Source: Hydra vulgaris
Lineage: Eukaryota; Cnidaria; Hydrozoa; Anthoathecata; Hydridae
Reading direction: 5' to 3'
Assembly (NCBI RefSeq): GCF_038396675.1
Contig: NC_088930.1
Coordinates: 32,849,501-32,913,500, forward strand
Length of the DNA stretch: 64,000 nucleotides
Position 1 is the first letter of the stretch, and every line of letters begins with the position of its first letter. A program made the translations under genes and the position numbers. The notes under the pieces were generated by a model. It saw only the letters and a program-made list of their open reading frames with translations. It was not told where the DNA came from and ran no database searches. Below are positions 1 through 28,808 of the stretch, piece after piece.

Positions 1-504
1 TTAAACAAAGAGTACTAGGAAATGTGATGATGTTAAAATAGATCAATATATAGTAAGACTACCTCTATCAAAACGTGTAAAAAATATTTTTGTTTGATGA
101 CATTTTTGTGAGATTAAAATGCTTTTTTGGTGCATCAATTTGAAAAAACATAATTTACTATTTTTTAAGTTTAGTAATAGCAATTAATAGTAAATTTAAA
201 TAAATCTTTTTAGATTACATGAGAAATAATTTAAAAAAAAACAACCAAACCAGTAAATTATAAAAAAATTTACGGTTTGTAAAATATAAACTTTAAGTAA
301 AAAAAAGTATTTGCTATTTCATAGCAAGTAAGTTGATATCAAACTGAGAAAAAGAGAAAAAAAAGATTGCTTTCATTTAATTAAAGTTTACGTTTTATGA
401 CAAATCTAAAAAGCCAATAGTTGTAACTGCTAAAGCACTAATTAATTAATAAACGCGCAGCTCATCTTCAATAAAAGATGTAGCTGTAGAAAAAAAAAAA
501 CAAT
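1..504. other. AT-rich intergenic DNA, nothing recognised
   Basis: Only short homopolymer-rich stretches are visible. No reading frame, repeat boundary or RNA gene could be supported here. Confidence 0.5.
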
Positions 505-1120
505 TCTGTTCTTAAACGCATTAACTGACATTTTGGAGCCATTCTGCATGCATTCGACAAGTTATTCCAATCATTATCACGATTTGTGTAGAAATTATGA
601 CGAGCATTATTATATGCAAATTCACGCATTAGAACGTTGGGTAGTGATCTGCGAATTGGTGGATTATGCCGATTGATGATCTCAAAACAGTTTTCTAGTT
701 TGGATCAAGCCGCCACGTCGCCATACGAGCTTCCAAAGTAGTAAAATTGAGACCCTGACACCTTTCATCATAAAGTAATTCTATTAAATCATGAGGTACT
801 TTTGTTGTTTTGTGCTGAATTTGTTCAATTTCCCTAATATCACATTTTAAGTAAGGACACCATGCCGCAATAACGAATTCCAAATGCGGTCTAACATATG
901 TAGTGTATAGTTTACTCCAACGCTTCATTGATCTAAATCTCTTGATCTAAATGTTTTTTTAATTGGCCAAGTATCATATTTGCACTACGTGTTGCAACTT
1001 CTATGTGTTGATTCCATTTTAGATCATTAGATATAAAGATACCTAGGTCTCTCTCAATATCCGTTGCCTCAAGAGTTAGTGATGTGTTTCCATATTGCCT
1101 AATTTTAAATAAAAAAACCA
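505..1120 (-). pseudogene. LINE reverse transcriptase C-terminal relic (CR1/L2/Jockey-like)
   Basis: Read on the minus strand, two adjacent frames give pieces typical of the end of a non-LTR reverse transcriptase: 'ERDLGIFISNDLKWNQHI' followed, after a stop, by 'LYTTYVRPHLEFVIAAW' and then a tail with 'DWNNLS'. The fragment lacks the catalytic palm, carries at least one stop or frameshift, and is cut off at its upstream side exactly where the IS630-type element begins at 1121. It is therefore a dead 3' portion of a LINE that served as the transposon's target. The clade is inferred from the C-terminal motif style only. Confidence 0.7.
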
Positions 1121-1122
1121 CA

Positions 1123-1335
1123 CCTTTTCAAGATGTAATTGAGAACTTGAAAGTTGTAATTAAGAAATGTAAAATGTAATTGATAAGATGAAAGTTGTAA
1201 TTAAGAAACGTAAGATGTAATTTAGAACATGAAAGATGTAATTAAGAAACGTAAGATGTAATTTAGAATATGAAAGTTGTAAATAAGAAATCGTAAGATG
1301 TAATCGAGAAGATAAAAGTTGTAATTGAGAAAAGT
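1123..1335. repeat. left subterminal repeat array of IS630-type element
   Basis: About ten imperfect copies of a unit close to GATGTAATTAAGAAACGTAA, spaced about 20-25 bp, run from the TIR inward. They mirror an inverted array at the other end. Such arrays often bind the transposase; that role is inferred here. Confidence 0.75.
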
Positions 1336-1548
1336 ATAAAGAATACAAAGTTCTTTGTATTTTGAATTTTGTAGTCCTGATATACTTTATAATTTAAGGC
1401 TGGAAATAATAATATAATATCAATAAAATATAAAAAGTTATGAAAAAGGCATTTGAGGTTTAGGCGGTAACAAATAGTTTATTTATATAAAAATTTAATT
1501 ATTTAATAATTTAAATTTAAACAACGTCATTAAAAATCATTCCAATAT

Positions 1549-2637
1549 TCAGTTAAACACTAACTTGGACGTCTTCCTATTTAAAATCGTTGCGTAATGC
1601 GTGGTCGTATGTTGTACAGTGCGTGTACAATCACCTCCCGTTGTTGGATTTTTTGCCGCAGTAACAATTCTTTCTAAATACTGCATTCGTTGTTCCATAA
1701 TCCCAGCACCGAATACAGGTGGAATACGAATAACATTTTTAACGTTTATTTTTATTTTGGACTAGATAGCTTCCACTGGATTTAACATTGGGCTGTAGGG
1801 TTCTAATCTTAACAACTGAGCCGGTGAATTTTCAAACGCCTTTCCAAACGAGCATGACATGGAGGGTACTTTCATTATTGCTCTTTTCCCTTGTTTGGCA
1901 CGTCCTTGCGTTTTTCTACAAAAAAGGTTCAAATTTGTTTCATCCAACAAAACTATCTGATGACCATTTGTGATGTGTTCGTTAATGTTCCTTTTTTTTT
2001 TTTTTTGAAAAAAAGAACTGAATTTGAAACATATTCAGCTCTTTTTTGTTCGTTTTCATTACCATTCATTGTATTAGGCTCCTTGTGCACTTTTTAAATG
2101 AAAATAGTCTGTCTTCAAGGTAATTGGCAATTGTGGTCGTGCTGACGCTAATATTAAATTGTCTTAATATCTTTGTTTTAATGGCCACCAATGTCAACTG
2201 ACAGTCGCTTTCAATCCATGTTAATGCTTTTTCGATTTGATCATCGGTTAATTTTTTTGGTTTAAAACCACCTCTTCCAATAAAATTTAAATTTCCGCTG
2301 CGGTTCCAATTGCATGCTGTCTTATATTTGACAGCCGTAGAGTTTGCGCCAGAGTTACCCAATCGTCGTTTCGCTCAAAAAATTCAATTACTCTTCTTCT
2401 ACCATTCGATGAAGATAAAACATAATGTTTTCCTTCAACTTGTTCAGTTGTATGTATTTCGTATCTACAGATTGAACAAGGTAGTTCTGGTTGTTTCAAA
2501 AGTGGTTGTAAACAAATTTGGTGAAATAAATGCTTGCACGGATTCAATTTGATAACAGACTTTTTATTCATAGTGTATTGATAAATAACACAACGATCTT
2601 TCGATTCCATTACTGTATTACTGTATTGTTGGTGCAT
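1549..2637 (-). pseudogene. IS630-type (DDE_3) transposase with N-terminal RING-like finger
   Basis: The first ~50 residues hold a RING-like arrangement: C-V-I-Y, then 'PCKHLFHQICLQPL', then 'CSICRYEI'. The second cysteine of the first pair is replaced by Tyr. The same open frame continues into 'RRVIEFFERNDDWVTLAQTL', the start of the transposase helix-turn-helix. After a frameshift come 'RGGFKPKKLTDDQIEKALTW', the catalytic 'VLLDETNLNLFCRKTQGRAK' (first D) and 'LRLEPYSPMLNPVEAIW' (last acidic residue). The middle DNAPxH-type segment with the second D is missing, so the copy is inactive. The stop is at 1549-1551. In the intact family the protein would cut and paste the element at TA sites. 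The RING part suggests ubiquitin-ligase or protein-binding activity, but that is inference. Confidence 0.7.
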
Positions 2638-2699
2638 ACAAATGCTGAATTTGATATTATTAACTTATTAAAATACATGTCCAAGAATATCTTTTATAA

Positions 2700-2980
2700 T
2701 GACCTTTAGGCTTACATTGAATTCACAATTACTAATAATGTATTCTCATTTACATATTACGATTTCTTAATTACAACTGTTGTTTTTCAAATTACATATT
2801 ATATAATTATATTTTTTATTTCCATGTTGGGTTTCTCAATTACATTTTAAAATTTCTTAATTACATGTTGTGTTTCTTAATTACATATTGCGACTTCTAA
2901 ATTACATGTTGTATTTCTCAATTGCATCTCACTTTTCTTAATTACATCTTTCGAGTTCTCAATTACATCTTGAAAAAGGT
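2700..2980. repeat. right subterminal repeat array of IS630-type element
   Basis: An inverted partner of the left array: repeated TTACATNTTG-TTTCTCAA-like units (for example TTCTTAATTACATCTT) run up to the terminal CTTGAAAAAGGTG. Confidence 0.75.
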
Positions 2981-2981
2981 G

Positions 2982-3053
2982 TAGAATCAATAATCATGTA
3001 TTATTTGTATGCTATTTCAATAGGGTACAACTAATATATGATTATTGATTCTA
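2982..3053. repeat. hairpin, 16-bp arms, 40-nt loop
   Basis: TAGAATCAATAATCAT at 2982-2997 is exactly inverted at 3038-3053. The left arm starts at the TA flanking the IS630-type element. Confidence 0.8.
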
Positions 3054-6000
3054 TTTTATTTTTTGATTATCACTTATCCTAGTTGCAAACTTTATATAGC
3101 TCTATAAAAGTGAGTTTTATTTGATCTGTTTTTCTTTTGCTGCTGGGGATAGATATGTGTACATTATCAATTCCTATCATTTCTTCCACTTAGTTTTTTG
3201 CTTTTACAGCAGACACTAAATGTTTTGATAACACTTACTCTAGTCTGATAGGTGATGAGTAATCTGAAAATGTAGAAAAATTGTTGCAAAATAAAAGTTC
3301 ATATGTTTAGACAATATAATATATAATTACCCAGGTCAATGGTTCCCTGATCCCATAATGCTTTAATTTACTACTCATTAGCGGTTATTTATAATAATAA
3401 AAATAAACTATTTTCACGCGCTTTATGTTGTTTATCAAATTGTTTAGACGTCATCATCCAATTGAAACATTTCGATATCAGTTTAGGCAAAATTTAAAAA
3501 AAATCAAGTTTCACTTCACATTGTAAATAATTATCTAATTACAAACATAATAAATTATATATTTGTAGGACTTTGAATGAGTATTATTAATGTTAGTTAT
3601 AAATAAATTATTCTTTAAACATTTATACTATTGAACTCAAAATAAATAAATTAAATAATTTGTAAATGGTTGTTAAAAACGGGTGCCACTAGCGCCCCTG
3701 AATTTAATATCTGTTAAGTATACGGTAGAATATATACTTCTTTGGCTAAAAAAAAAAAAATTATATATGTAAATGACTGCTAAAATGATTTTAACGTGCC
3801 TCTGAATTTTCTAGTGCCCAAATAATAATAAATGCGTGTGAAAATGAATCTAAATACTTTAAAATACAATAGCTATTGAACTTTGAAATAGTAATACAAT
3901 GCACCACAATATTTATTGTAACTATTTTTTATCACAGCAATACTATAACAATAAATTATGTTTTAATTACATCTCTGGTATTACAATACAATACTATTGC
4001 ATTGTAATACAATACTATTGCATTGTAATGCAACACAATACTATTGCATTGTAATGTTTTATTGTACTTAATTTTTACAATTACAATTACAACAGTCCGA
4101 ACCCTAGTTTTGAAGACTAAAGTACGGTCTAATAGAGCTTTTTTATTCTGAATCTAATGGTAATGTTTTTATTAATCTAATGGTAATTTATTTTATTATG
4201 TTGTAAAACAAGAAATTTATTTGACAAAAACTAAAAAAGAAAATATAATACTTAAGTCGGTCAATAAGTAAAAATTAAATGTTGCTTTAATTGATAACAA
4301 GTAAACGATGTTTAGTTCCTTAATTAATTCGGTAATTAATATAATATTAAAATAATTTTTATTTCCTCTTTAAATTCATTCTATTTCTATATTTGATTGA
4401 CAGAAATAAAAGTAAAAATACTTGTCAACATGGTAGCGGAAAGCCAATGAAATCTGTTAAAACTGAAAAGTTGTTCAACAATTGGGGTTATGGTTTGACA
4501 CAAGCCGATATAATTTCTATTGTTCAACACAATTTGAAAAACACAAAACAAGATCATTTATTCAAAAATGGCAAACCTTCATTACAGTGGTGATATGATT
4601 TTAAAGAGAGATGGAAACACAATGTAGTATAACGCAGAGCAGATAGCATTGCACAGTGGGTCTGCATATTTCAAAAGTTGGCAAAATAGGAAACACCTAC
4701 ATATAGTCATACTATGAATTTAATCTATTTTTTTTTCTAATCAGATAAGGCTTTTTGGATTCTTTTGACAAACAAAAAGCCAAAAATATTGTAAATTACA
4801 TCTAAAATAGATTCCATCTCTTTTAGATGTAATCTAATTATGTAAAACTTTCATCCACGAGAGATTTTATTTGCAAATAAATTGGCTTAGTTATGTAAAA
4901 CTTTCATCCACGAGAGATTTTATTTGCAAATAAATAGATTTAACTGAAGCATGGAGTCCACAAACTTATTTATTCTCTGTTTGTAGGATATAAGTTTTTC
5001 AAATTTTTATCAGTGAAGAGGAGACAATTTTACAATAATTTTACTTACATAAGGCTTATCAAAATATTTAGGTGGCAAAATAATGTTAACAAATTTTTAT
5101 ATATTGTAAAACCTATCCAAGTAGTATGTCTGTGTTCTTCTGTATTCTGGATCTTCCAATACCTTCTATAAACCTTCATTATATCTTACGCCTCAAAATC
5201 TGGAAGATCACGATTTATCTTTAAGTTTAAGATGGTTTTACTTCTTATTTGTCAATGAACTTTAACGAATCGATTAAATTTACCAGCAACAGTTATTTCT
5301 TCTAGAGCGCAAAAAAAATATGCTATGTAAAGGAAATTTGGGAATTTTGAAGTAATTAAGGCATTTGTTGTTGTTGTAAATGCAACTTTTCCGAATATAG
5401 TGATTTGTTAAGACTTATAACTAAATTTGGACGTATTTATGACGTATGTCTTGCAATTTCATTTAAGTTTAAAAAAATAATTTTGAATTAAGACATTCAC
5501 TACGTGATTTGAGAATTGGGACAAAAATATTTCCTAAAAAACACTATTTAACATTGGGGAAATAACTTTTGAATAAAAAATTGCTTTAGCTTATATAGAA
5601 TCATAATTTATAACTATATTTTAAATTTCATTAGGATATATTTTGATAATTAAAAAATACAGCTAAAAACACTTAATTTTCGAACGCCACACAGTTTTAG
5701 AAAAAGAATAAAAAAATAAAAAAATGTTTTTAATTCATTTTTAACGGTTTTAAAAAAAACAAAAAAAACATTTAGTACGTAACTTCTTTTACTTGGCTTT
5801 GATATTTACCACTTTTATTAACATTTTCTTTATTTTCGCTTTGAAAATGTAAGAGCAGTTCATTAGTAAGATTACCTGTAAGAAGTAATGTTAGTAATGA
5901 CTTAATGATCACGTGATGAATCTACGCTTACTCGTACCTCGTTATCGGAGAGGTACAATTAAAATAAAATAAATTTTTGGCATTCTATTTACTGCTTTCG

Positions 6001-6739
6001 CCTCCTAAAGGCTGGGAAAAGGGGTTGGGTACCACAGTTGAGCTGGCCAAATTATCACGACCCTCTTTCAACCCTTAAAATTCGAAAAACAAGTGGCACT
6101 ACCATAGACGGGGTGAGGGTAAAAGTTAACAAGTTAAAATATTTATAATAAATAAAATATAACACATTTTTTTAACTTTTTATTTAATAATTATTACAAA
6201 ATGCGTGACCATTCATTTCATATTATTTTCTATATACTTCTATAAATATTACAGATTGATTACACAAATTTTCCCAATTATAGTATTATATTATAATATG
6301 CCCTGCAGCAAACGAAAACCAAGAACTAAAAAAAAATCAATTAACAACAAGCAGATATAAATATTACTACAAGTTAAATAAACAAAGCAATCAAAGAAAA
6401 GATAAATCGTGGTCAACTTTTCAGATCTTGTAAAATAATCTAATTTCGAATGTAGAGAAATACTCTACATTTGGATCCAGTAAAAAAACGTTAGAAATAA
6501 CTTAAACAGCACTTGACCGTTTAATAACGTTAATAACCCTAGCTAAAAAAATCCTATAGGATATTATTGAATTTAAAAGCAAACAAAGGTCGGGTTTGAA
6601 ACCCAATAAATTAAAATAAATGATTTTAAAAGAGTTTTTAGTTACAAATATTTTTATTTTAGTTTTTCCAAAATCCTTTACACCCTCAAGACATTTTACA
6701 TACACAAAAACATACACACATATATAAAATAGATAAAAA
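3054..6739. other. intergenic region, no gene recognised
   Basis: The DNA is mostly A/T runs. Around 3970-4060 a unit near ACTATTGCATTGTAATACA repeats several times. At 5930-6115 there is an isolated GC-richer patch with no readable frame; it may be a decayed repeat. No coding potential could be supported on either strand. Confidence 0.5.
4838..4943 (+). repeat. 53-bp tandem duplication
   Basis: TTATGTAAAACTTTCATCCA and the rest of the unit recur unchanged 53 bp downstream (starts 4838 and 4891), so this is a recent local duplication. Confidence 0.85.
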
Positions 6740-6841
6740 AAAGTCAAACTTAAATATTTTATACAAAAATCTATAAATATTTTATTCAAAACATTTTTTA
6801 GAAACAATTGTGTCTGAAATACTCGTTGTTTTATGAGCTCT
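6700..6841 (-). terminator. SLC25A1 3' UTR with polyadenylation signals
   Basis: On the minus strand AATAAA lies about 55 nt past the stop (plus strand 6781-6786). A GU-rich stretch follows (around 6700-6730), the usual layout for cleavage and polyadenylation near 6740-6770. The positions are predicted from motifs only. Confidence 0.4.
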
Positions 6842-23752
<16,911 letters not shown>

Positions 23753-23835
23753 GATGTCAGTTTTTTTGGCTGTTTTAAAGAAATATTTTGTGCACTCTTA
23801 GTTCATAAATACATCAAATTCAAATTCACCTTTAA

Positions 23836-23914
23836 CTGAAAAAGATAATTGATACAATAATTTCCTTATGCTAGTAGAAAAAAGTTATTTGTAGAAAGTA
23901 CTAATACTACTTAC
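23836..23914 (-). other. SLC25A1 5' leader: small intron or trans-splice acceptor
   Basis: Upstream of the ATG the minus strand shows AAAGGTAAGTAG (strong donor, 23914) and, 79 bp on, ATCTTTTTCAG|TTAAAGG (strong acceptor, 23836). It may be a short 5'-UTR intron. Because Hydra and other hydrozoans add spliced leaders, the acceptor alone could instead be a trans-splice site. The sequence cannot tell these apart. Confidence 0.5.
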
Positions 23915-24077
23915 CTTTTTTTTAATAGTTTTACTTTTGACAAAAATAGTCACTATTTAATTTGTGAGCTAATAAAAAGTTAAAGAGAAAGTTGAAGAGC
24001 AAGAAAAAGGTGACAGACAGCTGAAAAAACTGTATGAGGAAAATACAAAATTAGTATAGAATTCTAAAGCTTTGATG

Positions 24078-24215
24078 TTTTTTTGTTTTTTTGTTAATTC
24101 ACCTCCCCAAGGCCAAAAAGGCTTGTCTTAACTCTATAACTCTGAAACACGAACCTTGACAAACAAGGTCGCTGCGTTGAAAAACAAGTTGAGTGCGGTA
24201 CTACCAGGGAAGTGG
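24078..24215 (-). mobile_element. tRNA-SINE, 5'-truncated copy (family of 12693-12934)
   Basis: It carries the family tail (T-run, then TTAATTCACCTCCCCAAGGC on the plus strand) and core (CTCTATAACTCTGAAACACG). It lacks the tRNA head and has an internal deletion of about 40 bp. It lies just upstream of SLC25A1. Confidence 0.85.
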
Positions 24216-24364
24216 AGTATATACAGTATTATGAAAGTTAATTGCATTGAATATATTTTCTTTTTGTTTGATGTTTTATTCCATGTTTTCTACAATTTAA
24301 CCATGATTAGAAGGATAATAAAAGTAAATAAACATAGAAAAACCAAGATAAAGATCTCTTACAT

Positions 24365-24456
24365 AATATGGCTATTTCCAGTTTCATAAGAATATTAAAG
24401 CAAAGTGAATCTTAACTTTGATTTAATATTCTTATGAATCTGGAAATAGTCATATT
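24365..24456. repeat. 42-bp-arm hairpin, 8-nt loop
   Basis: 24365-24406 is inverted at 24415-24456 with three mismatches, so this copy is slightly older than the perfect ones. Confidence 0.88.
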
Positions 24457-24510
24457 GTGTTCAGTAAACCACTCTACAGATAACTTAGTTTAAGGATTAG
24501 ATTACAACTG

Positions 24511-24732
24511 TCAGCTTATCACCATTAAGACAAGGAAAATATGGTGGAAAATAAAAGTCTTCAAGTGACTAACTGACGACTAATTTAGTACACATAGGAA
24601 GTGGCCAGGATCCCTAAATGAATGTTCAACTTAGCAAAGTGAAACAATTGTTCTTGCTTTCAAGCAGCTATAAAAAACAATTTAAGATAAAAAAAAGTTC
24701 AAGTTAACTGGTGTTTATTTTACCAGGAACTG
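24511..24732. mobile_element. pogo/Tigger-like MITE, second copy
   Basis: It shares about 120 bp with the element at 61155-61355 (AACAATTGTTCTTGCTTTCA, then ACTGGTGTTTATTTTACCAG). The right end is CTG followed by TA. The left boundary (CAG at 24511) is tentative. Confidence 0.55.
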
Positions 24733-24837
24733 TATTTATATAATCATACTTTACTTGAAAACCGAAGCTAATAAATTGAAAAAACTTGATAATTGTTAAC
24801 TTATTTAATGATTGATTGAATGTAGGTTTTATTATTG

Positions 24838-25215
24838 AATGAGTCACATTTTGAAGTGCAAGGCCGATGGTCACAGTTTATTTAACGCTTTGCTAAACAC
24901 ATTGAACTGCATGTCATGCATCCCAAATAGATGCTTTCATTTGTTGTTTTTGCTGTTAGACAAGGAACACTCTACCCAGTTACTGGCATAATGAACTCTG
25001 ACACCTACATTGAGGTTCTACAAATACACTTAATTTTAAAGGTGCTGATCTAAATGGAAACAAAATACTACAGCAGGATTTAGCCATAATCTTAAAAAGC
25101 CAAGAAACCCATGTTAGAAAACAATATTAAAACACTTGAATGATATGGTAATTCCCCAGATCTCAAGCTAATAGAGAATCTTTTAGCAATTGTAAAGAAA
25201 AGACTGTGAATATGA
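24838..25215 (+). pseudogene. Tc1-like transposase relic
   Basis: The plus strand reads LLNESHFEVQGRWSQFI, then GTLYPVTGIMNSDTYIEVLQ, then QQD and [20 protein letters not shown]. The last matches the Tc1 pattern SPDLNPIENxW. Several stops remain and the N-terminal DNA-binding half is absent. A (TA)n array follows directly. It cannot be active. Confidence 0.85.
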
Positions 25216-25241
25216 TTGCATGACTAAAACTAGGCTTACAC

Positions 25242-25675
<434 letters not shown>

Positions 25676-25679
25676 CAAG

Positions 25680-26776
25680 TGCTTCATGACAATAACATAA
25701 TAAATATAGAAACACAATTGCTGCTATTTACGCCACACGCGATACGTCCGGTAAATAACTGATTTATACCGACTTAAAAAACAGTATTTGTTGTTTTAAA
25801 TAATATCATTATTATACTTCATTGTTATATTTGTTATTATATTAATTTAAATTTTTTTAAAGCGTTTAACGTTTACATTACCTTAGTCTCACTATAGACT
25901 AACACTGTTAGCATTTATTCAATTAAAAACATCATAGTTTTTTATGTACTTGACTTTTTTTTAAAAAGTTTATGACGTTGTCTTAAAATCAGGTGTTAAA
26001 GCTGATTTTAAGCTTTTAACTAAATTTTAAAAGGAAATAAATCTAAATTTTAAAAAGAAATAAAGTATAATAACTATCGTTGGTACAGCGGTATGTAAAG
26101 AATGCAGTTCTAAAAGAATGTTTCGATTTACTGCGGTGTAATGATAAATTTATCCCCATTATTTTGGTATTACTTACCTTTTCTAAGACTATCACTAATA
26201 CAATGATTATTACAACAGTAAAACGTGGAAACGCAATAAAGCAATTTTTACCACTGCAACTGACTCCTCTTGTCTCTACCTAATACAATTATTGTATTTT
26301 ACTCAGAACTTTGAAGCATTTTTTTAGCGTGTTTACTTAAGTCTGAGGTTCTGAGATACAGATCGAAATTCTCTAAATTTTAATTATAGTAAAAAAATGA
26401 ATTATAATAACTTTTAAACCAATAAAAGTTAAAAAAAAAATAACTTTTAAACCAAGTAAAAGCTACCCTTTAAAAGTTTATTATGAAAAATAACTTATTT
26501 TAATCCATTGTATGCGTTACAGTGCATTAAAATTTATTTTTTATTTGTCAAACTTCTAACTTATTTGATTTTCTGTGTGCAGAAATTAAATTAGTTTAAA
26601 GTTTTGTTCAGATTTTGTTTGATTGCGCATTCGTTAAAAGTTTTAATTGGAAATTACGATTGTTTTAATTGATTATCACGGTTGCTTTAATTGGATGCAA
26701 AACTAGGTAGCAGAGATCTTTTTATTTAAAAAACAAATGCAAAAAAATATTGTAAGTTAAGTATGATCACTTAAAA
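25680..26776. other. intergenic, nothing recognised
   Basis: AT-rich. The short frames show no family motif. Confidence 0.55.
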
Positions 26777-27123
26777 CCCATATATTTCTAGTTTTAATAA
26801 GTATAAACAAATGTCATAGTCAATGATGACTAAGTTTATACTAATGCATCAATTAGGTTATCTAATTAATAGTATGAACTGTACATTCTTACATCCTATG
26901 CATTTATCTGTTCGCTTTCTCTATGCTATCTTTCTAACTCGACTTCTTCTGACATTGACTCTAACATACTTTGTTCGTACTAAACTTCACTTTCTCTTGG
27001 TCAGCGAAGCGGGTGATGATGCACTTTAGTGAGCTGAACTTGTCTTCACTGGCCCGGGTATGTGGCCTGCATACAGCAATTAGCCGAATAAGGATAAACC
27101 ACAATACCCATATATTTCTAGTT
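26777..27123. mobile_element. possible retroposon insert flanked by 17-bp direct repeats
   Basis: CCCATATATTTCTAGTT occurs at 26777-26793 and 27107-27123. The 313 bp between is clearly richer in GC near its right end (TCACTGGCCCGGGTATGTGG and GCCGAATAAGGATAAACC) than its surroundings. The repeat could be a target-site duplication of a LINE/SINE insert; alternatively the right copy is the first unit of the adjacent minisatellite. Confidence 0.45.
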
Positions 27124-27215
27124 GTTGAACAATAATTTCTAGTTATTGAAGGATAATTTCTAGTTATTGAACGATTATTTCTAGTAATTGAACAATTATT
27201 TTTAGTTACGAAACA
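27110..27215 (+). repeat. 24-bp minisatellite
   Basis: Four to five units near ATTTCTAGTTATTGAACGAT run in tandem. Confidence 0.85.
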
Positions 27216-27769
27216 TATTGTCAGTTAAATAACGTTAAACTGCCTTATCACATACTTGATATTTACGTTTACAGCGTAAAGTTTGATAAGATTGTAAGTG
27301 CTCTATGTACTTAAAGAACAGATTTATAAAATATGCAATTTTTATGCGCAATAAAAAATCGAAAAATAAAATTTCTATTTTACCAGGTTCCAAACAAAAT
27401 GTTCCAAGTTTTTAACAAATCTGATTAAAGTAGCTCCTTTTAAAATTCCGCAATTAAAATTTTAAGTAAAATTGAAACCTTTGATTATTTAAGGTTATAC
27501 AAGCTGTTGTTAAAAACGTTCATATTTGTTTGTTTCGCTCTACGAGAGAATGATTTTAACTTATCATAGTTTCCGATGTTCATTTTTGTAACTTAAATTA
27601 AACATTAGAAACGAGAATCAAGTCAAAAAGTTATTTAATTTAAAAATATTTTTTTCCTTCCTATTCCTACTATGTGAATAATTTGATTATAATCAATATG
27701 AAGAGTTCACGGGAAAAAACAAGTCACATTTGAAACGTTTTGAGAAAGTATATATTATTAATAAAGTTC
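27216..27769. other. intergenic, nothing recognised
   Basis: No coding or repeat structure could be supported. Confidence 0.5.
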
Positions 27770-27968
27770 GATATTCCATACTTTTGAACAATGTTAGTCT
27801 CTGAAATCTAGATATAGTGGAGCTTTGTAAAACTATATCATCAGCATACGCAATGACACCTGTGATTACCCCATTTATTGAAGTTCCAACTTTTGATTCT
27901 GAAACAATTTTCTCAAAAAGATTTTCAGTGTAGATATTGTAGAGATGAGGCGACAGTATGGATCCTTG
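27770..27968 (-). pseudogene. LINE reverse transcriptase fragment with YADD active site
   Basis: The minus strand reads QGSILSPHLYNIYTENLFEK and GVIAYADDIVLQSSTISR without stops. 'YADD' is the catalytic aspartate pair of non-LTR reverse transcriptases and 'QGSILSPHLYNIY' the preceding conserved motif. The fragment begins abruptly at 27968, where the terminal repeats of a hAT element start, suggesting the hAT inserted here. Confidence 0.85.
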
Positions 27969-28165
27969 TAAGTTCGGTCGAATTCATTCGAATTAGTCCC
28001 AATTTCGAATTTTCGAATTTGAGTTCTCAAATTCGAAGTGGTCAAAATTTCTCAAATTCGATTTTTAGTCAAATTTGAAATTCAAATTAAAATAACTTAA
28101 ATTTTGTCAAATTCAAATTTTATTTTTTCAAATTTAATATTGAAAGTCCTCAAATTTTTTTTTTT
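27969..28165. repeat. TTCGAA-rich terminal region of hAT element A
   Basis: Repeated CAAATTCGA / TCGAATTTGA motifs in both orientations, a pattern found at ends of some hAT elements. The exact terminus is not fixed. Confidence 0.5.
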
Positions 28166-28199
28166 TTAAGTAAACTACTAGGGCTTTATGACTCATCAA

Positions 28200-28450
28200 G
28201 GGTGGGGGTAGGGGAGATCTAACTGAGAAGCAATTGAATAAGTGCAAATTTTATACCTGCGAATCTACATAAGGGAAAAGCACTTGCAAACACTAGCATA
28301 ATTGTGTAAACTGACATAAGTGCGCCAAAGGAATTTGGAAACACTGGCTTAAGTGGGAATCAATTGCAAAAACAGGCAAATTGGCATAAGTGTGAAATAG
28401 AATAAGTGCGCCGAAAGAATTTTCAAAGACTGAAATAAGTGTTGAACTTC
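28200..28450 (+). repeat. Merlin-type terminal/subterminal repeat fragment
   Basis: It begins GGGGAGATCTAACTG and continues with units such as CATAAGTGCGCCAAAG and CACTTGCAAACACTAGCATA. These are related to the GCGAACTGGCATAAGT array at 36136-36310 and the inverted fragment at 54740-54965. Confidence 0.65.
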
Positions 28451-28808
28451 CTTTAAAATCGAAATACTGAACGGGGGTGGATGTAGAATAGGTTTCGTGG
28501 ACTGGAAAAAATTTCTTTTATATGTTTAATATATTTACAAGAGCAAATACAATTTAAGGGCAATACTCTATTATTTATTATCGGTCGTCATTCTATCGCA
28601 ACATCTCTTTAAACAATATTTTTTTGAGTTTTGAATATTTATATGGGATCACTGGACGTTATTCCTGATTTTTGACAACATTTTTACATATACATTTGAC
28701 AAAAGGAACAAAAAGGAACATTTTCCACATTTTTAGATAAATCAATCACTTTCAATGCATTGCATGCTATTAGTTGGTGGATTTCAATCTCTGTTGCTTA
28801 AAGAGGTT

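Larger units (their letters stand above)
1121..2981 (-). mobile_element. IS630/Tc1-mariner-type DNA transposon, degenerate
   Basis: The ends are inverted copies of each other over about 50 bp. The left begins CACCTTTTCAAGATGTAATT and the right end, reverse-complemented, begins CACCTTTTTCAAGATGTAAT. The right end is followed by TA, the expected target; the left is preceded by CA, a probable decayed TA. Inside the TIRs both ends carry arrays of short subterminal repeats. A minus-strand transposase relic fills the middle. It sits inside a LINE relic. Element length is about 1.86 kb. Confidence 0.75.
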
